DNA of 64,000 bases, taken from positions 3,160,501 to 3,224,500 of the forward strand of contig NZ_JBBCGP010000001.1 in assembly GCF_037200945.1 (NCBI RefSeq), given 5' to 3'. The stretch comes from Methylovirgula sp. GTDB taxonomy: Bacteria > Pseudomonadota > Alphaproteobacteria > Rhizobiales > Beijerinckiaceae. Made by a program: the position numbers and the translations under genes. Positions 53,055 to 62,925 of this stretch are shown one piece after another. The notes below the pieces were generated by a model. It saw nothing but the letters and a program-made list of their open reading frames with translations. It did no database searches and was not told the DNA's origin. How positions within the stretch are numbered: position 1 is the first letter of the stretch; every line of letters begins with the position of its first letter.

Positions 53055-55950
53055 AGATTGCGCCTACCCGCGCTTCGGTTTCCAAAAGCTCCGCCTCAAG
53101 CTGGCCGAAGCTCGGCAGGTTCAGCGCCGTCGCGAGGCGTCGTCTCACGGCATCGCCCGCCTGCGCCAATCGAACATTGCCTTCGAGAATCGCGCGGAGC
53201 ACTTGTGTGACGTGCGCGTAAAGCTGATTGGCCGCCAAAAGACTCGTCGCATCCGCGACCGCTAAAAAGCCTAGCGATTGCGCGCGCGCAAAAATATCCG
53301 CCGGTGCGCCCGTGGGGAGCGTTGGGGCCGCATGTGCATGTTTCAGACAAAGATATTGCGCGAGAAAATCGAGATCGACCTGGCCGCCAGCCGCATATTT
53401 CAAATCAAGCGGATCTTTTTCGCCCTTCTCCTTGGCGATCAGGCGGCGCATGTCGCGGACGTCTTTGCGCAAGTTCGCGCGCGGTGGCATCGTCAATATC
53501 TTCCGCAGCGCGGTTTCGGCCTCAATAGCGAGCGATACATCGCCGGCGATGACACGGGCGCGGGTCAACGCCATATGCTCCCACGTCTCGGCTTCGGTCT
53601 TTTGATATGTAAGGAAGCTCTCGAACTGCGCCGCGAGAGGCCCCTGTCGCCCCGATGGCCGTAGGCGCATGTCGACATCGTAAAGCCCACCGCGCCGCGT
53701 CGCGACCGTGAGACCGGAGATAAGACGTTGCGACAGCCGCGTATAGTAATTGGTCGCGTGCAACGGCGTGGCGCCATCGGAGTCGGGATGCGCCGCGTCA
53801 AAATCGTAGATCACGATCAGGTCGAGATCTGACGCCGCGGTCATTTCGTGCGAGCCGAGCTTACCCATGCCTAGAATGACGCAACGTCCACCTGGGACGT
53901 TGCCGAAACGCGCTTCGAACTCACTGGTCATATGCGCGAGCATAGCGCGCACGATCGCGGCGGCCAGCGCCGAATGGGCTGCGCCCGCTTCGCGCGGCGT
54001 CAGATCGGCCGTCAAAAGTCGCAGGCCGATAAGAAAAGATTCCTCCTGGCGGAAATCCCGTAAGCCATCAAGCACATCTTCCGCCGCGGCGGCCGCCGCC
54101 AATACGCGCGAGAGGCGTTGAGCGAATTCGACCTCGTCCAGTTTCGCGGTCAGCAGATGCCGGTCGATCATGGAATCGAGCACATGCGGCCGCCGGATGA
54201 TGATATCGGCGAGCCTCGGCGCACTGCCGAGGAGATCGGCAAATAAATTTCGCAGATTTCCGTTCGATCTCAAAATTGAGAGAAGTTCGACAGCCGCGAT
54301 GCGTTGCGCCAGGGCTTGATCGAAAGCGGCGAGCGCGGCGTCCGGATCGGCCGTATGGGCGAAAGCATCCAGCAATGCTGGAACGAGTTCCGTCAAAACC
54401 TCGCGTGCGCGCTCCGAAGCGACGCCCGCCCGGCGGCCAAAATGCCAGCCGCGGATCGTTTCCGCCGCCAATTCCGGGCGCTTGAAACCGAGCCCGCGCA
54501 ATGTCTCCAAGGTTCCCGGGTCGTCGCTGACGCCCGTGAAGACCAGATTGCCCGTCGTGCCGGAAAGTGCCGGCGCGGCTTCAAACAGCCGCGCGTAATG
54601 TTCCGCGACGCGCTCGAAATGATGCGTCAGATCGGCGGCGAAAGACGTTGTCCCCGGATAGCCACAGAAATTCGCAAAGTGCTCCAGCTCTTGCTGATCG
54701 GCCGGCAGACGTTGCGTTTGCTCGTCGCCTATCATTTGCAGGCGGTGTTCCAGCTCTCGCAAAAACAGATAGGCCGCTTCGAGCTCGTCGCGCGCCTCAA
54801 GACTGACGAGGCCTTGTTCGTGCAATTGGGCGAGCATCGGCAGCGTTGCCCGGCCGCGCAGATTCGGCCGCCGTCCGCCGTAGATCAATTGCTGGGTCTG
54901 GACAAAGAATTCGATCTCGCGAATCCCCCCGCGCCCCAATTTGAGATCGTGCCCCGCGACGGCAATCTCGGCATGGCCGCGGACGGCATGGATTTGCCGC
55001 TTCATTGCATGAATGTCGGCGATTGCGGCATAATCGAAATACCGCCGCCAAACAAAGGGCGTCAGCTGTTCGAGAAACGCTGTGCCGAGTTTGAGATCGC
55101 CGGCGATGGGGCGCGCCTTGATCATCGCGGCCCGTTCCCAATTCTGCCCGAAGGACTCGTAATAGAAAAAAGCCGCGGGCGTCGAAATCGCGATCGCCGT
55201 CGAAGCCGGATCCGGACGCAGCCGAAGATCGACGCGCAACACATAGCCGTCCGCAGTCCGCTCCTGCAAAATTTTGACGAGCCGGCGCGCCATCCGCACG
55301 AAGGTGGATACGGGCTCACTCAGATGTTGTGCCGTCGCGCTGGCTGGATCGAAGAAGATGATCAGATCGGTGTCGCTTGAATAATTCAGTTCGCCGCCGC
55401 CGTGCTTGCCGAGCGCGAGAACAATTGCGCCGCAATTTTCCGCAGGGTGTGATGGATCGACCAGATAAAGCCGCCCGGCCGCATGCTCGTCGCGCAGGAT
55501 GAAATCGAGAGCACCGGCAACAAAAACATCAGCCGCCTGCGTCAGCGCATTCATCACGTCCTGGGGCGTCCAGACACCGCCGAGGTCGGCGAGCGCGACG
55601 AGAAGTGCAACGTCCTGCTTGGCGCGCCGCAAAAGGCGCATAGCATCCGCTTCGTTTACGCCCTTCAAAGCTTCGCGGAGATCGGTCAGGCAATCCGCAA
55701 GGCTCGTTTCCGGCGCGGCCGTCAAAAGCCGTGCGAGCCGCCCTGGTTCGGCGGCCGCGAGCTTCCAGAGATAAGGCGAATGATCGGCAATACCTTTGAG
55801 AAGCGCTGCGATAGCGGGCACGTCCGCCAAAGTCGCGACCGCGGTGCTGCTGGAACAAAGCGGCGCCAGCCGGGCCTCCGCGACAACGGAATCGCTCAAT
55901 GCGGGGGCTTTCACCAGCCGCTCATAGAGAGGCAAAAGTTCAGCCGGCAT
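53035..55950 (-). CDS. glnE: Glutamine synthetase adenylyltransferase/deadenylyltransferase
   Basis: Bifunctional enzyme that adds or removes AMP on glutamine synthetase according to nitrogen status. 971 residues, near the family length. Two nucleotidyltransferase domains: LALGKHGGGELNYSSDTDLI near residue 175 and GMGKLGSHEMTAASDLDLIV near residue 695, each with a helical bundle. It follows the histidine kinase by 20 bp, so it is probably in one unit with the two-component pair. The convergent PAS kinase overlaps its 3' end. Confidence 0.97.
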   Translation of the reverse strand: MPAELLPLYERLVKAPALSDSVVAEARLAPLCSSSTAVATLADVPAIAALLKGIADHSPYLWKLAAAEPGRLARLLTAAPETSLADCLTDLREALKGVNEADAMRLLRRAKQDVALLVALADLGGVWTPQDVMNALTQAADVFVAGALDFILRDEHAAGRLYLVDPSHPAENCGAIVLALGKHGGGELNYSSDTDLIIFFDPASATAQHLSEPVSTFVRMARRLVKILQERTADGYVLRVDLRLRPDPASTAIAISTPAAFFYYESFGQNWERAAMIKARPIAGDLKLGTAFLEQLTPFVWRRYFDYAAIADIHAMKRQIHAVRGHAEIAVAGHDLKLGRGGIREIEFFVQTQQLIYGGRRPNLRGRATLPMLAQLHEQGLVSLEARDELEAAYLFLRELEHRLQMIGDEQTQRLPADQQELEHFANFCGYPGTTSFAADLTHHFERVAEHYARLFEAAPALSGTTGNLVFTGVSDDPGTLETLRGLGFKRPELAAETIRGWHFGRRAGVASERAREVLTELVPALLDAFAHTADPDAALAAFDQALAQRIAAVELLSILRSNGNLRNLFADLLGSAPRLADIIIRRPHVLDSMIDRHLLTAKLDEVEFAQRLSRVLAAAAAAEDVLDGLRDFRQEESFLIGLRLLTADLTPREAGAAHSALAAAIVRAMLAHMTSEFEARFGNVPGGRCVILGMGKLGSHEMTAASDLDLIVIYDFDAAHPDSDGATPLHATNYYTRLSQRLISGLTVATRRGGLYDVDMRLRPSGRQGPLAAQFESFLTYQKTEAETWEHMALTRARVIAGDVSLAIEAETALRKILTMPPRANLRKDVRDMRRLIAKEKGEKDPLDLKYAAGGQVDLDFLAQYLCLKHAHAAPTLPTGAPADIFARAQSLGFLAVADATSLLAANQLYAHVTQVLRAILEGNVRLAQAGDAVRRRLATALNLPSFGQLEAELLETEARVGAIFNTVVG

Positions 55951-55970
55951 GGCCGTCCGCCTTCCCGGCG

Positions 55971-57401
55971 TCAGGCCGCTTCTCCGCGCGGCGCAATCGC
56001 GGGGAGTTTTGGCGGCATAGCCAACGCTGCCGGCAATGACAGGACAGCCTTGAGCCCAGGCGCATTATCCTCAAACCGCAACGTTCCCTTATGCAGCCGC
56101 GCGACGGCTGCCGTCAGCGACAGCCCGAGACCGGAACCCGGCCGCGACCGGGAATTCTCAAGACGCACAAACCGTTCCTGCACCCGCTCACGGTCGATCG
56201 GCGCAATTCCCGGGCCGCGGTCCCCAACGCTGATTTCAATCATCTGGCCCTGGCGTTTCGCCGAAATGCTGACCCCGCCTTCTGCGCCATCGCCCGGCGT
56301 GCCGTATTTCAGCGCATTATCGACGAGATTGGCGACCGCCTGCCCGACAAGTTCGCGGCTCCCGTAAAGCATCAGTCCCGGCTCGGCCGTCACGCTCAGG
56401 GTCAAGCCACGCTCTTCGGCCGCAGGCTCGTAAAGCTCGCCGACGTCCCGTGCCACATCCGCGGCATCGAAATCGACAAGGCTCTCGGGTCCCGCCCCGG
56501 CCTCTGCACGGGCAATCATCAGCAACGCGTTGAAAATACGGATCAACGAATCCGATTCCTCGATGACCTTTTCGAGGGCCACCCGATAGTCTTCCGGCGA
56601 TTTGCCGAATTGCAGCGCCTGCTCGGCCCGGCTGCGCAACCGTGTCAGCGGTGTCTTCAGATCATGCGCGATATTATCGGAGACTTCACGCAATCCAACG
56701 ACAAGAAGCGCGATCCGATCCAGCATCGAGTTCAAATTATCGACAAGACGGTCGAGCTCGTCACCAGTCCCCGCGAGCGGCAAGCGTGCGGAGAGGTCGC
56801 CGCCGACAATTGCACGCGCCTTGTCGTTGATACGGTCAACGCGGTGCAGCACGCGGCGGGCGATCCAGAGGCCGCCAATCATCCCGATGATGACGAGCCA
56901 GATGAGAGAGGTGATCAGAGCACCGACGAAGATACGGCGGAGCCGCATGCCTTCTTCAATGTCGTGACCAACGAGCAGGCGAAAGCCGCCGGGCAACAAA
57001 AAGATTCGCGCGATGGCGCGATGGCGCCCGGCCGTATCGCCAGAGCGCAGATAATCGGTCACGACAACGCCGGGTTGCGACAAAACCCCTTCTGGCAACG
57101 AAGAAATATTGCCGACGATGGGCTCGCCAGCCTGCGTCGTCACAAGATAAAGCCCCGCACTCGGCTGACGCGTGCGCCGCTCGACGGCGGTGACGAGCTG
57201 CGCAATGCCGCCTTCCGAATATTGTTCGGAGAGGCCGGTGATATCGGTATCGACGGTTTGGCGAATCTGCGCATCGATGAGATGCGTGACGTTCCAGCCG
57301 ACGCGGCCAAGAACAAGCCCCGTTCCGACCGCGGTGACAAGCATATAGACGAGCGAAATCTTGAACGCCGTCGACTTCAGAAGTTTAGCGATGGGCGTCA
57401 C
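55971..57401 (-). CDS. HAMP-domain sensor histidine kinase
   Basis: 476 residues. N-terminal helix at about 14-32, a periplasmic loop, second helix at about 160-180, then HAMP (RVDRINDKARAIVGGD). H-box NIAHDLKTPLTRLRSRAEQAL has His246; ATPase motifs are NLVDNALKYG, VGDRGPGIAPID and GSGLGLSL. It overlaps the response regulator gene by 17 bp, so they form a cognate pair. In relatives this pair next to degP and the ccm genes resembles FeuP/FeuQ, but I cannot confirm that identity. Confidence 0.92.
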   Translation of the reverse strand: MTPIAKLLKSTAFKISLVYMLVTAVGTGLVLGRVGWNVTHLIDAQIRQTVDTDITGLSEQYSEGGIAQLVTAVERRTRQPSAGLYLVTTQAGEPIVGNISSLPEGVLSQPGVVVTDYLRSGDTAGRHRAIARIFLLPGGFRLLVGHDIEEGMRLRRIFVGALITSLIWLVIIGMIGGLWIARRVLHRVDRINDKARAIVGGDLSARLPLAGTGDELDRLVDNLNSMLDRIALLVVGLREVSDNIAHDLKTPLTRLRSRAEQALQFGKSPEDYRVALEKVIEESDSLIRIFNALLMIARAEAGAGPESLVDFDAADVARDVGELYEPAAEERGLTLSVTAEPGLMLYGSRELVGQAVANLVDNALKYGTPGDGAEGGVSISAKRQGQMIEISVGDRGPGIAPIDRERVQERFVRLENSRSRPGSGLGLSLTAAVARLHKGTLRFEDNAPGLKAVLSLPAALAMPPKLPAIAPRGEAA

Positions 57402-58068
57402 GGATCATATATCCCGCGCCGCGGATCGTTTGCAGAAGCTGAGGCTCGAAGCCTTTGTCGATCTTGGCGCGCAGCCGCGAAATATGCACGTCGATCACAT
57501 TGGTCTGCGGATCGAAATGATAATCCCAGACATTTTCAAGAAGCATGGTGCGGGTGACGACCTGGCCGGCGTGTTTCATGAGGTATTCGAGCAGCCGGAA
57601 TTCCCGCGGCTGAAGGATGATCTCCTTGCCATTGCGTGAGAGCTTGTGCGAGAGCCGGTCGAGCTCAAGGCCGCCGACGCGATAGACTGTTTCCTCGCCA
57701 GCGCCACTCGATTTGCGCCGCGCCAGAACCTCGATTCGCGCCAGCAATTCGGAAAAGGCGTAGGGCTTCGTCAAATAATCGTCGCCGCCGGCGCGCAGCC
57801 CCTTCACTCGGTCGTCCACCTGCCCGAGAGCAGAGAGAATGAGCACCGGCGTTTCGAGCTTTTGTGCCCGCAGGCCGCCAATCAGGGACAGCCCATCGAG
57901 CTTCGGCAGCATGCGATCGACGATGAGAACGTCGTAACCGCCATCGCGCGCTTTGTCATAGCCCTCGACGCCGTCGGCCGCGTGGTCCGCGACATGTCCG
58001 GCCTCGCGCAATGCCTTGGCGAGGTAGTTCGCTGCTTCGGTATCGTCTTCAATGATCAGGATGCGCAT
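57385..58068 (-). CDS. OmpR-type response regulator
   Basis: 227 residues from the ATG at 58068; 58077 is an alternative. Receiver domain with acidic pair in IIEDD, phosphorylation Asp51 in LIVDRMLPKLDG and Lys101 in YLTKPYAF. The C-terminal winged helix (about 130-225) has EFRLLEYLMKHAGQVVTR and TNVIDVHISRLRAKID. It overlaps the kinase gene downstream. A terminator upstream (58092-58129) separates it from degP, so it likely has its own promoter. Confidence 0.94.
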   Translation of the reverse strand: MRILIIEDDTEAANYLAKALREAGHVADHAADGVEGYDKARDGGYDVLIVDRMLPKLDGLSLIGGLRAQKLETPVLILSALGQVDDRVKGLRAGGDDYLTKPYAFSELLARIEVLARRKSSGAGEETVYRVGGLELDRLSHKLSRNGKEIILQPREFRLLEYLMKHAGQVVTRTMLLENVWDYHFDPQTNVIDVHISRLRAKIDKGFEPQLLQTIRGAGYMIRDAHR

Positions 58069-58091
58069 AGACGACATATAGCCAATTCCGC

Positions 58092-58129
58092 AAAAAAACG
58101 GCAGGCCGGAGGTCACTCCGGGCCTGCCG
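58092..58129 (-). terminator. Rho-independent terminator after degP
   Basis: On the minus strand, a 12-bp stem GGCAGGCC(C)GGAG / CTCCGGCCTGCC with one bulged base and loop TGAC is followed by a run of seven T. It lies about 105 bp beyond the degP stop and just before the response regulator start. It marks the end of the ccm-degP transcript or of degP alone. Confidence 0.88.
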
Positions 58130-58233
58130 CCTCCGAAACCGGCATCGCAGACGGGGGGCTTATGCGATTCCCGGCGGGGAGTGGAAAACATCGGTCGCGG
58201 CGGGGGTGCCGCCGCGCGCAAGCCGAAGCGAAA

Positions 58234-59799
58234 TCACGACGCCTTGCTGAGCTCGAGCGCCACGAAATGGGTTTCGTCGCCGCTTTTTACCCGCAGCAAG
58301 ACGGCCTTGCGGCCCGCCTTCTTTGCGTCGCCCAGCACGCCGGCGACTTCGCCTGGCGTCTTCACGGTTTTGCCGCCGGCTTCGAGGATCACATCGCCGA
58401 CCTTCAAGCCTTTCTGTGCGGCGGTGCCATCCGGGTCGACATTGGTCACCACGACGCCGCCAGCGGCCGCGCCGGGGACGGAGTCAGAGGGCGCCAGGGT
58501 GAGGCCGAAAGCGGTGAGGTTGTCGGTTCCGGTATCCTGATCGGTGTCGGCCTTGGCGACCTGCTCGTTCGGCAGGGTGCCGAGCTTGACGTCGAAGGAT
58601 TTCTGCGAGCCATCGTGCCAGACGAGAAGCGCGGCATTGGCGTTGGGTCCTAGCGCCGCAATCTTGCGAGCAAGTTCGCGCGGACTATCGACCGATTCGC
58701 CGTTGACGCTGAGGATCACGTCGCCGGTCTTGATCCCGGCCGCAGCGGCCGGAGAATTCTTCTCGGTGTCCGCGACCAGCGCACCCTTCTCGCTCTTGAG
58801 TCCAAGACTGTCGGCGATGTCAGATGTCACAGGCTGGATTTCGACACCGATCCAACCACGCGTCACGATGCCCTTGCTCTCAAGCGCGGCGATAACAGTA
58901 CGTGCCTCGTCCGACGGAATATCGAAGCCGATGCCGACGCTCCCGCCCGATGGCGAGTAAATAGCGGTATTGATGCCGACGACGTCGCCCTGCGTGTTGA
59001 AGGTCGGGCCGCCCGAATTGCCGCGGTTCACTGGCGCATCAATTTGCAGATAGTCGTCATACGGGCCGGAATTGATGTCGCGGCCGCGGGCCGAAACGAT
59101 GCCGGCCGTCACTGTGCCGCCGAGACCGAACGGATTGCCGACCGCAATCACCCAATCGCCGACGCGCGGCGATTTCGACGCGAATTTGACGTAGCTGAAC
59201 GGTCCGCCGCCCTTGATCTTCAAGAGTGCAAGGTCGGTGCGCTTATCCGTGCCAATCACCTTGGCCGGATGCGTCGAGCCATCGTCCATCGTGATCGTCA
59301 CTTCGGTCGCGTGGTCAACGACGTGATTGTTGGTCACGACATAACCGTCGGACGAAATGATGAAGCCTGAGCCTTGCGCCATCTCGGTATGCGGGCGGTT
59401 ATGATGGAACTCGAAAGGCTGGCCTTCCTCACCGCCGAACCGACGGAAAAACTTTTCTAGCGGATCATCCGGCGAAAGTTGCGGACCTCCCTCATCGGAC
59501 TGGTCGGTGTCGGCGACTTCCGAAATCTTCACCTTGATGGAAACAACCGCGCTGCGGACATGATCGACGACATCGGCGAAGGAGAATGCATTCGCCGGAA
59601 GCGGCGCGACAGAGCCGGTTTCAGCGTTTGCGGGCGTCGTCCAAATCGCGCCGGGGGTTCCCTTCGAGAATCCGCCGTTGCCCAGAACCGCGCCGCCCAA
59701 GGCGACCGCCGCAACCGTGCTGAGAAGGACGAAGCGCGACGGGCGCGGTCTTTTTCCCACCGTCGATTGCGGGTTCTTTTCAGAAACCGGTTGAGTCAT
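58234..59799 (-). CDS. degP: Do-family periplasmic serine endopeptidase
   Basis: Trypsin-like protease/chaperone of the DegP/HtrA/MucD group that clears misfolded envelope proteins. 521 residues from the ATG at 59799, preceded by AGGAGAAG; a long upstream extension is excluded. An N-terminal hydrophobic segment (about 22-40) directs export. Catalytic His159 in NNHVVDHA, Asp189 in RTDLALLK and Ser262 in RGNSGGPT. Two PDZ domains follow (about 335-415 and 440-521), with GWIGVEIQPVT and GLKVGDVILEAGG. Adjacent to the ccm operon. Confidence 0.95.
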   Translation of the reverse strand: MTQPVSEKNPQSTVGKRPRPSRFVLLSTVAAVALGGAVLGNGGFSKGTPGAIWTTPANAETGSVAPLPANAFSFADVVDHVRSAVVSIKVKISEVADTDQSDEGGPQLSPDDPLEKFFRRFGGEEGQPFEFHHNRPHTEMAQGSGFIISSDGYVVTNNHVVDHATEVTITMDDGSTHPAKVIGTDKRTDLALLKIKGGGPFSYVKFASKSPRVGDWVIAVGNPFGLGGTVTAGIVSARGRDINSGPYDDYLQIDAPVNRGNSGGPTFNTQGDVVGINTAIYSPSGGSVGIGFDIPSDEARTVIAALESKGIVTRGWIGVEIQPVTSDIADSLGLKSEKGALVADTEKNSPAAAAGIKTGDVILSVNGESVDSPRELARKIAALGPNANAALLVWHDGSQKSFDVKLGTLPNEQVAKADTDQDTGTDNLTAFGLTLAPSDSVPGAAAGGVVVTNVDPDGTAAQKGLKVGDVILEAGGKTVKTPGEVAGVLGDAKKAGRKAVLLRVKSGDETHFVALELSKAS

Positions 59800-60014
59800 T
59801 TTTTCTTCTCCTGTGCCACTGACGGCGTTCGAAACGAAATGCGGACGGCTCCGCGACCTGTTGCCGGATTGGCCGCGGGCTTGAGCGCTGGCGTCCGACT
59901 CTGATCGTGAAGATGACGCCGGCCGGCTTACGCGGCTATTTCGAGGGAATGAAACTTTCGTAAGGTTGCGAAGTCCCATCGCTGGACGCCCGCAATCCTC
60001 GCTCGCCAGGAGGC

Positions 60015-60485
60015 TCAGTGATCGTCCGTATGGCCGACAATCTGCGCGAGCTTGGTCGCTTCGGTAGAGGTTAGATTTGCTGGCGCTGGGGGCGGCTTTC
60101 GCCGCGTATTGAGATAAATGGCGCCCCCGCCGGCGAGCAGCAAAATAAGCGGCGTCAGCCACAGAAGATAAGTCCCGGGCTCGAACGGCGGCTTCAGCAG
60201 AATGAAATTGCCGTAGCGAGACACGAGAAAATTGCGAATTTGCTCGTCGCTATCACCCGCGAGCAGACGCTCGCGGACAAGCACGCGGATGTCATGCGCC
60301 AATGTCGCATTGGATTCGTCGATCGACTCGTTCTGACAAACGAGGCAACGCAATCCGGTGGAGATCGCCCGTGCGCGCGCCTCAAGTTTCGGATCGGACA
60401 GCATTTCCGCCGGCTGAACCGCGTGCGCGATCAGCGGCCCTAATGTGAGGGCCGCAAGCACAATGAGGCGTAAGAGCCACTTCAT
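60015..60485 (-). CDS. ccmH: Cytochrome c maturation protein CcmH (CycL)
   Basis: Membrane-anchored thiol-oxidoreductase that keeps the CXXCH of apocytochrome c reduced for haem attachment. 156 residues. Signal peptide WLLRLIVLAALTLGPLIAHA, the motif LRCLVCQNESIDES with Cys47 and Cys50, and a C-terminal membrane helix (YLLWLTPLILLLAGGGAIYL). Last gene of the ccmIEFH set; its ATG overlaps the ccmF stop by 4 bp. Confidence 0.95.
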   Translation of the reverse strand: MKWLLRLIVLAALTLGPLIAHAVQPAEMLSDPKLEARARAISTGLRCLVCQNESIDESNATLAHDIRVLVRERLLAGDSDEQIRNFLVSRYGNFILLKPPFEPGTYLLWLTPLILLLAGGGAIYLNTRRKPPPAPANLTSTEATKLAQIVGHTDDH

Positions 60486-62479
60486 TCGGCAGGCGCCTGC
60501 TGCGCGCCGGCGAACTTGCGGAAGCGGTGGGCGACGCCAATCCGAAGCCGGCGATCACTCAGTGAAAGGAGGCCTCCGAAGCCCATGACGAGGGCGCCGA
60601 TCCAGATCAATGTGACGAGCGGTTTCCAATAGAGGCGCGCATCGACCGTGCCCGGCTTCACGCCGTCGCTGATGCCGACATAGACCTGCCCGAGATTGAG
60701 CGTTTTAATGCCGGCTTCGGCCCGGCTCATCTGCCGGGTCGGATAGAAGCGCACGGCCGGATTGATCGCGGCGATCTCGCGTCCGTCCGAACGGATGACG
60801 ACATGGCCGACCTTCGCGGTGAAGTTCGGGCCGGTCTCACTGACAAGGCTTGTCAGCGTCAATTGGTAAGGTCCGACAATGGCGCTGTCGCCGGGCTTCA
60901 TGGTGAGCACTTTTTCGGCGCCCCAGCTTGTTCCCGCGAGGCCCAGCAGAGAGACACCAATGCCCGCATGCGCGAGGGCCGTGCCGTAGGTCGAAAGCGG
61001 CAGGCCCGTCGCATGACGCCAAGCTTGCGCGATGCCGCCCTTGACCAGCGCGATGCGACTGAAGCTGCGGCTCACGATCTCGGCGAAGGCTCCCACGATC
61101 ACATAGACGCCAAGCCCACTGACGATGATCGATGTGAGCGGACCGTTATGATGCCAGCCCGCAAGCACCAACACCATCGCCAAGCCGCAGAGCAGCGCGA
61201 AATAGAGCCGCTGCGCCGCGCCGAGAAAATCGCCGCGCTTCCACGCGAGATTTTGACCAACGGGCATCAACAGGACGAGCGGCAGAAACAGAGGCACGAC
61301 CGTCGCATTGAAGAACGGCGCACCGACCGAGATTTTCTCGCCTGTAAACGATTGCAGCGCCAACGGGTAAAGCGTCCCGACGAACACGGTGGCGCAGCAT
61401 GTCGTCAGCACGAGATTGTTGAGAACGAGCGCCCCCTCGCGCGAAACCGGCGCAAAGAAGCCGCCAGGTTTCAAAGTGTTGGCGCGCAAAGCAAAGAGCA
61501 GCAGCGCACCGCCGATGAAGAACACGAGAATCGCAAGGATGAATTCACCGCGCTGCGGATCGTTGGCGAAAGAATGCACCGACGTGAGCACGCCCGAGCG
61601 CACGATGAACGTACCGATCAACGAGAGCGAAAACGCGAGAATGGCGAGGAAGATCGTCCAGACTTTCAGCGCCTCGCGCTTCTCCATCACGGTCGCGGAA
61701 TGGAGTAGCGCGGTCGCAGCGAGCCAAGGCATCAGCGAAGCGTTCTCCACTGGGTCCCAGAACCAGAAGCCGCCCCAGCCGAGCGTGTAATAGGCCCAAT
61801 AAGAGCCCATCGCGATGCCAAGCGTCAGGAATATCCAGGCAATCAACGTCCACGGCCGCACAAGCCGCGCCCAGACGCCATCAATCCGGCCGCAGATCAG
61901 TGCGCCCGCTGCGAAAGCAAAAGTGATCGAAAGCCCGACATAACCGAGATAGAGCAACGGTGGATGGATGGCGAGACCGGGGTCTTGCAACAGCGGATTA
62001 AGGTCCTGGCCCTCGATCGGCGGATTGGCCATCCGCACGAATGGATCGGAGGTCAGAAGGATGAAAAGCAGGAAGGCAGCGCTGATCCAGGATTGCACTG
62101 CGAGCACAGCGGCATGGAGATCCTGCGGCATGCTGCGCGCCGAAAGCGCCACCGCCGCCGCGAAGACGGCGAGGATCAGCACCCAGAGCAGCATCGAGCC
62201 TTCGTGATTGCCCCAGACGCCGGTGATCTTATAAATCAGCGGCTTCGCCGAGGCCGAATTCTCATAGACGTTGACGAGCGAGAAATCAGACGTGATGTGC
62301 GCATAGGTCAGCGCAGCATACGACAAAGCGACAAAACCAAATCCTGCAAGCGCGGCTGTCGGCGCGACACCCATCAGGCGAGAATCGCGTGTCGCGACGC
62401 CCCATAGAGGCACGATCGCATTGAGGCAGGCGAGCGCCAGCGCCAGGATCAGCGCGAAATGGCCGGTTTCGACGATCAT
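60482..62479 (-). CDS. ccmF: Cytochrome c-type biogenesis protein CcmF (CycK)
   Basis: Integral membrane haem lyase subunit that attaches haem to apocytochrome c with CcmH and CcmI. 665 residues and about 14 hydrophobic segments. The WWD-type haem-handling domain is WGGFWFWDPVENASLMPWL; other family blocks are GVWGNHEGSMLLWVLIL and NPLLQDPGLAIHPPLLYLGY. Overlaps both neighbours by 4 bp, a chain of coupled genes. Confidence 0.96.
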   Translation of the reverse strand: MIVETGHFALILALALACLNAIVPLWGVATRDSRLMGVAPTAALAGFGFVALSYAALTYAHITSDFSLVNVYENSASAKPLIYKITGVWGNHEGSMLLWVLILAVFAAAVALSARSMPQDLHAAVLAVQSWISAAFLLFILLTSDPFVRMANPPIEGQDLNPLLQDPGLAIHPPLLYLGYVGLSITFAFAAGALICGRIDGVWARLVRPWTLIAWIFLTLGIAMGSYWAYYTLGWGGFWFWDPVENASLMPWLAATALLHSATVMEKREALKVWTIFLAILAFSLSLIGTFIVRSGVLTSVHSFANDPQRGEFILAILVFFIGGALLLFALRANTLKPGGFFAPVSREGALVLNNLVLTTCCATVFVGTLYPLALQSFTGEKISVGAPFFNATVVPLFLPLVLLMPVGQNLAWKRGDFLGAAQRLYFALLCGLAMVLVLAGWHHNGPLTSIIVSGLGVYVIVGAFAEIVSRSFSRIALVKGGIAQAWRHATGLPLSTYGTALAHAGIGVSLLGLAGTSWGAEKVLTMKPGDSAIVGPYQLTLTSLVSETGPNFTAKVGHVVIRSDGREIAAINPAVRFYPTRQMSRAEAGIKTLNLGQVYVGISDGVKPGTVDARLYWKPLVTLIWIGALVMGFGGLLSLSDRRLRIGVAHRFRKFAGAQQAPAE

Positions 62480-62925
62480 TGGCTCGACCCCATATCTGCA
62501 TTCTCCTGCCAGCGGCCGGACTTCTTCAAAGCGTCAACGACTTCTTTGGGCATATAGCGCTCATCGTGCTTGGCGAGAACTTCCGAAGCGTCAAGGCCGC
62601 CCGCCGCCAGGACACCCTCCGCCACAACGCCCTGCCCTTCACGGAAAAGATCGGGCAAAGCGCCGTCATAGGTCACAGCGATCTCATGCTTGCCGTCGGT
62701 GACGTCGAAGCGCACATCCTGGCCCTCGTGGACGACAGAACCCTTTTTGACCAGACCGCCGATCCGCACCCGTGTGCCCGGCGGCAGGTCTTTCGCGACG
62801 ATCTCGCTCGGCCCGTAAAAGAAAACGATGTTGTCGCGCAGCGCATAGAGCACGAGGCCCAAGGCCGTGCCTAGCACCGCCATCGCCGCAATAATTAGCG
62901 TCGCGCGCTTCTTTTTCCGGGTCAT
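62476..62925 (-). CDS. ccmE: Haem chaperone CcmE (CycJ)
   Basis: Periplasmic haem chaperone anchored by one N-terminal helix (about 9-27), binding haem covalently before transfer to CcmF. 149 residues. The haem-binding His120 lies in the motif AKHDERYMP; the beta-barrel domain includes YGPSEIV, VRIGGLVKKGSV and VAEGVLAAGG. Normal length and all hallmarks present. Confidence 0.96.
   Translation of the reverse strand: MTRKKKRATLIIAAMAVLGTALGLVLYALRDNIVFFYGPSEIVAKDLPPGTRVRIGGLVKKGSVVHEGQDVRFDVTDGKHEIAVTYDGALPDLFREGQGVVAEGVLAAGGLDASEVLAKHDERYMPKEVVDALKKSGRWQENADMGSSQ

Noticed and set aside
59800..60162. N-terminal extension of DegP overlapping ccmH
   Set aside because: The ATG at 59799 has a good ribosome site and places the signal segment at the N-terminus; the extension is Ser/Arg-rich frame run-on.
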